From: Chlamydiota bacterium
Lineage (GTDB): Bacteria; Chlamydiota; Chlamydiia; Chlamydiales; Rhabdochlamydiaceae
Reading direction: 5' to 3'
DNA length: 5,916 nucleotides
NCBI GenBank assembly: GCA_023265495.1
Contig: JAHFTP010000113.1
Location: 1-5,916 of the forward strand
Under the pieces are notes generated by a model that made no database searches, had not been told where the DNA came from, and worked only from the letters and a program-made list of their open reading frames with translations. A program made the position numbers and the translations under genes. Below are positions 1 through 4,309 of the stretch, piece after piece (the first letter of the stretch is position 1; every line of letters starts with the position of its first letter).

Positions 1-82
1 AGAGCTTGGATTTTGTGTTGAGCTGGATGTGGATCTCCAGCCCAATTACCGGCTGCCATTGTTCGTAGGGTATTTCTGTCAT
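1..82 (-). CDS. gatB: Aspartyl/glutamyl-tRNA amidotransferase subunit B, N-terminal fragment
   Basis: The minus strand from the ATG at 82-80 reads MTEIPYEQWQPVIGLEIHIQ and then LNTKSKL, 27 codons before the window edge. The VIGLEIHIQLNTKSKLF-type start is the hallmark N-terminus of GatB, the subunit that binds tRNA and activates the misacylated Glu or Asp with ATP before amidation. The ATG overlaps the gatA stop in an ATGA arrangement (4-nt overlap), and a GGAG at 90-87 inside the gatA end is placed to serve as its ribosome binding site, so translational coupling is likely. The gene is cut only by the window border; nothing suggests it is broken. Confidence 0.95.
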   Translation of the reverse strand, partial: MTEIPYEQWQPVIGLEIHIQLNTKSKL

Positions 83-1539
83 AAGGCTCCAAATAAAGGG
101 GGGATTTTTTGGAAGTGATTGGCTTTTCTCTCAAAAGCATGAGCAAATTGCAGCACAGCCGCATCATGCATCTGCGGGCCAATCAGCTGCAAGCCGAAGG
201 GCTTGCCTTCTCCATTGAAGCCGGAGGGGATGCTGATGGCCGGAACGCCTGCGAGGTTGGCTCCAATCGTATAGATGTCTTGCAAATACATTTGCAAGGG
301 GTCCTGTATCGATCCTATGGGGAAAGTAGGAAAAGGGGAAGTGGGAAGAGCAAGCATATCCGCCTTGGCGAATGCCTCGCGGAAGCTGCGAATGATCAGC
401 GTTCTGATTTTTTGTGCTTTTTTGTAGTAGGCATCTTTGTAGCCGGAGCAGAGGACATAGGTCCCTAACAAGATCCTATTTTTCACTTCAGGCCCAAAGC
501 CTTCTTGCTTAGAAAATTCTATTACTTCTTCTAAGTTTGTCGCTCTGGCAGAGCGCACACCATAGCGTATCCCATCAAAACGGGCAAGATTGGTAGAGGC
601 CTCTGCCGTGGCTAGGATGTAATAGACGGCAATGCTTGTTTTCAGGATGTTTAGGTCTACTTCTACGATTTTGACGCCAAGGCTTTTGTACGTTTCTATA
701 GCGCTCAAGAAATTCTCCTTTGCCCCGGGCTCTAGCTGCTCGAGAAAATGCCAAGGCACGCCAACGGTCTTTCCGTTGATCGGTGTAGAGAGGGACTCTG
801 AGTAGTTAGGAGTGGGAAGATTCAGCGACGTCGAATCCTTAGGGCAGTGGCGCCCGATTACTTGCATCGCAAGGGCCGTATCCTCCACCGTAGTAGAAAA
901 AGGGCCGATCTGATCCAGAGAGGATGCAAAGGCTACAAGGCCATGTCTAGAGACCCTTCCGTAGGTGGGCTTGAATCCGACGACGCCGGTGAATGCTGCC
1001 GGCTGCCGGATAGACCCTCCCGTGTCGCTGCCGAAAGCTAAAGGACATATCCTTGCGGCGACAGCTGCGGCGGAGCCGCCGGAAGAGCCTCCCGGTGAGC
1101 AGGCGAGGTTCCACGGGTTTTTTGTGGGTTTAAATGCAGAGTTTTCTGTAGAAGACCCCATGGCAAATTCGTCAAGGTTAGTTTTTCCTACAAAGAGAGC
1201 ATCTTCTTGCTCTAATAAAGAGGTCACTGTTGCATCGAAGACGGCTCTGTAGTTGGTAAGGAATTTGGAGCCGCAGGTGGTGATTTCTCCTTTGATGTGG
1301 ATGTTGTCTTTGATGGCAACAGGGACGGCGGCGAGCAGTCCTAGCGGCTTGCCGGCTTTTCTCTTTTCATCGAGTTTTTTGGCTTTTTGCATCATCTGCT
1401 CAGAGAAAACACAAAGGAATGCATCAACCATAGGCTCATATTTTTCTATTCGCTTGATTGTATGCTCGGCAATAGAGGTTGCAGAAATTTCCCCTTGGAT
1501 AAATTTGCCTTGCAGTGACTTGGCTGTTTCCCTATACAT
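79..1539 (-). CDS. gatA: Aspartyl/glutamyl-tRNA amidotransferase subunit A
   Basis: A 486-residue amidase-signature protein, the normal length for GatA. It hydrolyses glutamine to release the ammonia that GatB uses to convert Glu-tRNA(Gln) or Asp-tRNA(Asn) to the amidated form, in the cytoplasmic GatCAB complex. The Ser-cisSer-Lys triad of the family is intact: K77 in VAIKDNI, S152 in the glycine/serine-rich segment PGGSSGGSAAAV, and S176 in SDTGGSIRQP. The motif GFKPTYGRVSRHGLVAFASS follows at about residue 188, as expected for GatA rather than other amidases. The start at 1539 is supported by TGAGGA at 1551-1546, six bases upstream; this ribosome binding site contains the gatC stop codon. 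The gene is the middle of a gatC-gatA-gatB operon with a 9-nt gap before it and a 4-nt overlap after it. No anomalies were seen. Confidence 0.97.
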   Translation of the reverse strand: MYRETAKSLQGKFIQGEISATSIAEHTIKRIEKYEPMVDAFLCVFSEQMMQKAKKLDEKRKAGKPLGLLAAVPVAIKDNIHIKGEITTCGSKFLTNYRAVFDATVTSLLEQEDALFVGKTNLDEFAMGSSTENSAFKPTKNPWNLACSPGGSSGGSAAAVAARICPLAFGSDTGGSIRQPAAFTGVVGFKPTYGRVSRHGLVAFASSLDQIGPFSTTVEDTALAMQVIGRHCPKDSTSLNLPTPNYSESLSTPINGKTVGVPWHFLEQLEPGAKENFLSAIETYKSLGVKIVEVDLNILKTSIAVYYILATAEASTNLARFDGIRYGVRSARATNLEEVIEFSKQEGFGPEVKNRILLGTYVLCSGYKDAYYKKAQKIRTLIIRSFREAFAKADMLALPTSPFPTFPIGSIQDPLQMYLQDIYTIGANLAGVPAISIPSGFNGEGKPFGLQLIGPQMHDAAVLQFAHAFERKANHFQKIPPLFGAL

Positions 1540-1548
1540 AGAGGTTCC

Positions 1549-1854
1549 TCACAGATGAGAGAATTTGATAATAGGAGGCACTCGTATCATGCCACCCACA
1601 TGAGAGGGGGCGTTGGAAAGAAAAGTCTCTCTAGGTAGAGTTTCTTTGACTTCATCTTCCCTCGAAACAGTATGGACCGTTTCTAAGACGTGGTTGCAAG
1701 CAGGGACTCCCTCTGTCGGGATCTCTTGCAGGAGCTTTACGTAGGATAGGACGCTAGAAAGGGAGTGAGTAAATTTTTTCCTTTCTTCCTCGCTGCAAGC
1801 GATCTTACAGAGGTTCATTAATTTGAGAAATTCTTGCTCGCTAAACTCAGACAT
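1549..1854 (-). CDS. gatC: Aspartyl/glutamyl-tRNA amidotransferase subunit C
   Basis: A 101-residue protein, typical for GatC, the small subunit that wraps around the GatA-GatB interface and stabilises the complex. The family features are visible: an N-terminal helical part (FLKLMNLCKIACSEEERKKF), a central LSYVKLLQEIPTEGVPA segment, and the C-terminal signature FLSNAPSHVGGMIRVPPII, close in pattern to chlamydial GatC proteins. The start at 1854 is supported by AGAGG six bases upstream on the minus strand. It is the first gene of the gatCAB operon and faces the BPL_N gene across a 79-bp divergent region. Its TGA stop lies inside the gatA ribosome binding site, which suggests coupled translation. 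The identification rests on the C-terminal motif plus context and is firm. Confidence 0.95.
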   Translation of the reverse strand: MSEFSEQEFLKLMNLCKIACSEEERKKFTHSLSSVLSYVKLLQEIPTEGVPACNHVLETVHTVSREDEVKETLPRETFLSNAPSHVGGMIRVPPIIKFSHL

Positions 1855-1890
1855 CCTTGGCCTCTAAACTAGTTAAAAATCTATAGGCGT

Positions 1891-1913
1891 GCTATGTTAA
1901 TAGGTCGCATAGC
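1891..1913. repeat. Inverted repeat between divergent genes, possible operator
   Basis: GCTATG at 1891-1896 and CATAGC at 1908-1913 are perfect 6-bp inverted arms with an 11-bp spacer. The arm centres are 17 bp apart. The left arm overlaps the candidate -10 box of gatCAB. Position and geometry fit a small repressor or activator site, but six-base arms can arise by chance in AT-rich DNA. Confidence 0.3.
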
Positions 1914-1923
1914 CTTAAGTCAA
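1894..1923 (-). promoter_or_regulatory. Candidate sigma70-type promoter of gatCAB
   Basis: On the minus strand, TTGACT (1923-1918, 5 of 6 to TTGACA) is followed after 18 bases by TAACAT (1899-1894, 4 of 6 to TATAAT). A transcript would start near 1887 and give a leader of about 32 nt before gatC. The -35 box overlaps the ribosome binding site of the divergent gene (AAAAGGA, 1922-1928). A TATTAA at a 15-base spacing is an alternative -10. No convincing plus-strand promoter for the BPL_N gene was found in the same gap; TTAAAA (1873-1878) with TTAATA (1897-1902) is the best pair and is weak. Confidence 0.4.
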
Positions 1924-1933
1924 AAGGAAAAAT

Positions 1934-2746
1934 ATGGGTTTCGTCATTATTTATGCAGACCAAGGTGTGGATGGCCTTGCCTTGCGACATACGGTAAAGA
2001 GTTTACAAAGGGAACTCGACCTATCTAAACACCCCATAAGACGGATGGATGCCAAGCAAATACTGCAAGACTCCTGGCAGGAGGATGCCGCTCTTCTGGT
2101 CGTCCCGGGCGGAAGAGATATTTTTTATCATGAAGCATTGAAGAAACGGGGGACAGAGAAAATCAGAGATTTTGTCCTAGCAGGTGGCGGCTACCTAGGC
2201 ATTTGTGCAGGAGGATATTTTGGGGCTAGTGCCATTGAATTCGAAAAAGGACATAGGCTCGAGGTTTGTGCAAAGAGAGATCTCGGTTTTTTTCCGGGGC
2301 TAGCCATCGGTCCTGCCTATGGCCTTGGCAAATATAGCTATGAGAATACGACAGGTGCAGAAGCTGCCCAGATCTCTTGGCGGGGAGATGGTATGCGCGT
2401 CTACTACAACGGAGGCTGTTATTTCCAGGGAGCGGACCTCTATCCACAAATCGAGATTTTAAGTAGATACATGGATTTGCCAAACACACCCGCATCGATT
2501 ATTCGGCAAAATATAGGGAAGGGATCTGCTATTTTGAGCGGAGTGCATTTTGAATACAGCCCCTCTCATCGCTTTAGCGCAGATGCTTATTTAGAAAAGA
2601 TTTTTTCTCTGCTAACCCCTTTTGAGCTCCAGAGAAGACAACTACTTAGAGACGTTCTTTCCTCATTTTTTTTAGCATTACAAGGCCTGCCAGAAAAAAA
2701 AGTAATGACAAAACAAAAGGAATTTTTTAAAATGCAAATTGAGTAG
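1934..2746 (+). CDS. Stand-alone BPL_N-domain protein (class I glutamine-amidotransferase-like)
   Basis: A 270-residue protein matching the BPL_N family, named after the N-terminal domain of eukaryotic biotin-protein ligase and related to class I glutamine amidotransferases. Visible marks are VVPGGRDIFY at 56-65, the nucleophile elbow GGGYLGICAGGYF at 84-96 with C91 as likely nucleophile, VYYNGGCYF at 157-164, and SGVHFEYSP at 202-210, where H205 and E207 would complete a Cys-His-Glu triad. There is no biotin-ligase catalytic domain (no GRGRxG-type ATP/biotin loop), so the name biotin ligase would be wrong; the substrate is unknown. A basic, helical-looking tail (about 230-270) follows the domain. 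AAAAGGA at 1922-1928, five bases upstream, supports the start. It begins a plus-strand series, with the DUF378 gene 56 bp downstream and no terminator between them. Runs of 8 T (2666-2673) and 8 A (2694-2701) lie near the 3' end. Confidence 0.85.
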   Translation: MGFVIIYADQGVDGLALRHTVKSLQRELDLSKHPIRRMDAKQILQDSWQEDAALLVVPGGRDIFYHEALKKRGTEKIRDFVLAGGGYLGICAGGYFGASAIEFEKGHRLEVCAKRDLGFFPGLAIGPAYGLGKYSYENTTGAEAAQISWRGDGMRVYYNGGCYFQGADLYPQIEILSRYMDLPNTPASIIRQNIGKGSAILSGVHFEYSPSHRFSADAYLEKIFSLLTPFELQRRQLLRDVLSSFFLALQGLPEKKVMTKQKEFFKMQIE

Positions 2747-2802
2747 AAAGGACATGCAGTTGTGTCTACGTGGGAAATTATTGTTTCTAGAAGGAGAAAA
2801 TC

Positions 2803-3042
2803 ATGAAGTGTTTAAGCGTATTTGCTCTGGTATTAGTTGTGCTTGGAGCTATTAACTGGGGTCTTTGGGGCTTTTTCCAGTTTGATCTGGTGGCCTGGCT
2901 TTGCAAAGGCAATACTACAGGAATGGCAAGAGTTGTGTATGGAATCATCGGCCTTGCTGGCCTTTGGAGTCTGAAACTCATGGGAAGATGCCGCCATCTG
3001 TGCTGCTCTTCTGAAGGCAAAGGAAAAGGCTGCTGCAAGTAA
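2803..3042 (+). CDS. DUF378 family small membrane protein with cysteine-rich tail
   Basis: A 79-residue protein with two hydrophobic segments, about residues 4-25 and 43-61, joined by a short loop. The pattern GAINWGLWGFFQFDLVAWL in the first half and ARVVYGIIGLAGLWSLKL in the second is that of the DUF378 family of small inner-membrane proteins, whose function is unknown. An excellent ribosome binding site, AAGGAG at 2791-2796, stands six bases before the ATG. The unusual part is the tail after the second helix: C63, H65, C67, C68, C77 and C78 among lysines and glycines; C3 and C34 are further cysteines. Such a tail could bind metal or form disulfides, but this is inference. The gene lies 56 bp after the BPL_N gene, perhaps co-transcribed with it, and ends just before a strong terminator. 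Confidence 0.85.
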   Translation: MKCLSVFALVLVVLGAINWGLWGFFQFDLVAWLCKGNTTGMARVVYGIIGLAGLWSLKLMGRCRHLCCSSEGKGKGCCK

Positions 3043-3069
3043 TCTGCTAGCAGAGACCTTTATTTGTGC

Positions 3070-3106
3070 AAACGCAAGCACTTTGCAAACGCTTGCGTTT
3101 TTTTTT
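3070..3106 (+). terminator. Rho-independent terminator after the DUF378 gene
   Basis: AAACGCAAGC (3070-3079) and GCTTGCGTTT (3091-3100) form a perfect 10-bp stem with an 11-nt loop. The right arm runs into nine consecutive T residues (3098-3106). It lies 27 bp past the DUF378 stop and 22 bp before the next start codon, so it separates the BPL_N/DUF378 unit from the epimerase gene. Confidence 0.93.
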
Positions 3107-3111
3107 ATGTA
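3083..3111 (+). promoter_or_regulatory. Weak candidate promoter overlapping the terminator
   Basis: Only 22 bp separate the terminator T-run from the start of the epimerase-like gene, so a dedicated promoter must overlap the hairpin, unless that gene is read through. TTGCAA in the hairpin loop (3083-3088) and TATGTA at the end of the T-run (3106-3111) are 17 bases apart, but match consensus at only 4 and 3 positions. This is a positional guess. Confidence 0.2.
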
Positions 3112-3128
3112 GACCTTAAGGACAGCAT

Positions 3129-4034
3129 ATGGCAAAAATTCTTCTTTCCGGATCTCATGGCTTTGTGGGGAAAAGATTAATCTCTTGCTTAGAGACGAGG
3201 GGAGATCAGCTTGTTTGTCTTGTGAGAAGTAAAGAAAAGCAATCCTTTCCTTCCGTGTATTGGGATCCACTCCGTGGAAACTTCTCTAAAGACGCATTTG
3301 AAGGGTTTGACACGATCATTCATCTTGCAGGAGAAAATATTGCGTCCAGGAGATGGAATAAGAAAGGAAAAAACGCCCTTTTCCTCAGCAGATGCAGAGA
3401 CACCTGGCTGCTGAGCCAGCTTCTTACAAGGCTTTGTAGCCCTCCTAAGACGCTCATCACCGCCTCTGCCGTAGGAATCTATGGGAATAGAGGGGAAGAG
3501 ATATTAACAGAGGAGAGCGTTCCCGGCTCCGGCTTTTTAGCTGATCTGTGCATCCATTGGGAGAGTGCTACCCATGCAATCGAACAAAGGGGAACTAGGG
3601 TTGTGCATACAAGATTTGGGCTCGTGTTGGATAAAGAAGGAGGAATGCTTCCAAAGCTGCTTCCTAGCTTTATCCTAGGGCTAGGAGCTGTGCTAGGCTC
3701 AGGCGACCAGATAATGCCCTGGGTGGCTTTAGATGATGTGGTCGGAGCGATTTGCCACATCATCGACAATGAGCAGATCTCAGGCCCCGTTAATGTCGTA
3801 TCTCCCTATCCGGTGACGCAGAAGGAGTTTGCGAAGGCTCTAGCAGCTAAGCTCCACCGCAGAGCTCTAGTAAAGGCCCCTAAATGTATCTTAAAACTAC
3901 TTCTAGGACAAAAAGCAGAAGAGCTTCTTTTTTCTTCTCAAAATGTGCAGCCAAGTAAGCTGCAAAAAAGTGGTTACACGTTTCTCTATCCCCACTTAGA
4001 CGAAGCTTTGAATAGGGCTCTTCACTTGAGGTAG
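3129..4034 (+). CDS. TIGR01777/YfcH-family NAD(P)-binding epimerase-like protein
   Basis: A 301-residue extended short-chain-dehydrogenase-fold protein of the usual family length (about 300). The Rossmann nucleotide-binding motif is at the start: KILLSGSHGFVG with G8, G11 and G14 as the GxxGxxG glycines. Then come HLAGENIASRRW (65-76), TASAVGIYGNRG (111-122) with Y118 in the position of the family's conserved tyrosine, TRFGLVLDKEGGMLPKLLP (161-179), PWVALDDVV (197-205), and a C-terminal DUF1731-type end (QNVQPSKLQKSGYTFLYPHLDEAL, about 271-294). The classic YxxxK lysine is absent; as far as I know this is usual for the family, whose reaction and substrate are not established. TAAGGA at 3117-3122 is six bases from the ATG. 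The gene stands alone between a strong terminator and a regulatory-looking non-coding stretch; a cytoplasmic protein with no signal peptide is expected. Confidence 0.92.
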   Translation: MAKILLSGSHGFVGKRLISCLETRGDQLVCLVRSKEKQSFPSVYWDPLRGNFSKDAFEGFDTIIHLAGENIASRRWNKKGKNALFLSRCRDTWLLSQLLTRLCSPPKTLITASAVGIYGNRGEEILTEESVPGSGFLADLCIHWESATHAIEQRGTRVVHTRFGLVLDKEGGMLPKLLPSFILGLGAVLGSGDQIMPWVALDDVVGAICHIIDNEQISGPVNVVSPYPVTQKEFAKALAAKLHRRALVKAPKCILKLLLGQKAEELLFSSQNVQPSKLQKSGYTFLYPHLDEALNRALHLR

Positions 4035-4058
4035 AGGATCTCTTCCGGTTTTTCTGCT

Positions 4059-4072
4059 GCTAAAATTTTAGC
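4059..4072. repeat. Perfect 14-bp palindrome
   Basis: GCTAAAATTTTAGC is its own reverse complement over 14 bp. It lies 24 bp after the epimerase-like gene. With no loop and no T-run after it, it is not a normal terminator. It could be a protein-binding site or the weak end structure of the preceding transcript. Confidence 0.5.
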
Positions 4073-4078
4073 TTGGCA

Positions 4079-4088
4079 TGTTATAACA
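4079..4088. repeat. Perfect 10-bp palindrome
   Basis: TGTTATAACA is a perfect palindrome six bases after the 14-bp one and three bases before the next inverted repeat. Alone it would mean little; it belongs to a cluster of dyads (4059-4130) in the only sizeable gap on this side of the window. Confidence 0.4.
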
Positions 4089-4091
4089 GCC

Positions 4092-4130
4092 GGCTTTTAG
4101 ATACACAGAAAAATACACAACGTAAAAGCC
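4092..4130. repeat. Inverted repeat upstream of and overlapping a promoter
   Basis: GGCTTTTA (4092-4099) and TAAAAGCC (4123-4130) are perfect 8-bp arms with a 23-bp spacer. Allowing a three-base bulge, the match extends to ACAG on the left and CTGT on the right. The spacer holds two direct copies of ATACACA (4101-4107 and 4113-4119), and the second copy contains the candidate -35 box of the promoter that follows. This is the arrangement of an operator, but no regulator can be named. Confidence 0.45.
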
Positions 4131-4141
4131 TGTCGTATAAT
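4114..4141 (+). promoter_or_regulatory. Candidate sigma70-type promoter with consensus -10
   Basis: TATAAT at 4136-4141 matches the -10 consensus exactly. TACACA at 4114-4119 (4 of 6 to TTGACA) is 16 bases upstream. Transcription would begin near 4148, giving a leader of about 24 nt before the small reading frame at 4172. This is the best-looking promoter in the window. Confidence 0.55.
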
Positions 4142-4171
4142 TAGACCTGAAATGACGATCCTGAAGGTGTT

Positions 4172-4309
4172 ATGGAAGTCATTCAAATTCACTTGACGGC
4201 TTGCAATAAGGCACAATTAGCCAAAGACTACATTATACCCTATTCGCACACTGCATGCATGTGTATAGAGTTGTACTATGGCCGCTCTTTACCCGAGAGT
4301 GGGTCTTGA
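4172..4309 (+). CDS. Small hypothetical protein, 45 residues, downstream of a good promoter
   Basis: The frame starts MEVIQIHLTACNKAQLAKDY and ends in GRSLPESGS before TGA at 4307-4309. Support is contextual: a consensus TATAAT 30 bp upstream and GAAGG at 4163-4167 four to five bases before the ATG. The protein has three cysteines (C11, C29, C31), no clear membrane segment and no family I recognise. Its last 34 bp overlap the 3' end of the large convergent minus-strand gene, so its transcript would be antisense to that gene. It could be a real small protein, a remnant of a longer gene, or a chance frame within a non-coding RNA or long leader. The start could also be an accident of the purine-rich sequence. 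Confidence 0.4.
   Translation: MEVIQIHLTACNKAQLAKDYIIPYSHTACMCIELYYGRSLPESGS

Noticed and set aside
109..468. Plus-strand frame of 119 codons inside gatA
   Set aside because: Antisense shadow of the conserved gatA 3' half; no ribosome binding site or recognisable domain.
1253..1558. Plus-strand frame of 101 codons with a hydrophobic segment
   Set aside because: Antisense shadow of the gatA N-terminal region; the apparent membrane segment arises from the complement of a charged and alanine/lysine-rich stretch.
2666..2701. Runs of 8 T and 8 A near the end of the BPL_N gene as a phase-variation switch
   Set aside because: Runs this short are common in AT-rich coding DNA, the frame is intact, and both lie in the poorly conserved tail after the domain.
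2833..3270. Minus-strand 145-codon frame across the DUF378 gene and the start of the epimerase gene
   Set aside because: It lies opposite two recognised plus-strand genes and runs across their strong terminator; no family features.
4033..4053. Possible terminator directly after the epimerase-like gene (GGA/TCC stem and five T)
   Set aside because: The stem is only three pairs with a five-base loop and the T-run is short and offset; too weak to call.
4035..4171. tRNA or other structured RNA gene in the gap
   Set aside because: No cloverleaf arms, no TTCGA-type T-loop and no CCA end were found on either strand; only the dyads and promoter listed are supported.
4232..4237. TATAAT on the minus strand inside the small plus-strand frame
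   Set aside because: No acceptable -35 box at 16-18 bases (the position holds ATGCAT) and no gene downstream on that strand.
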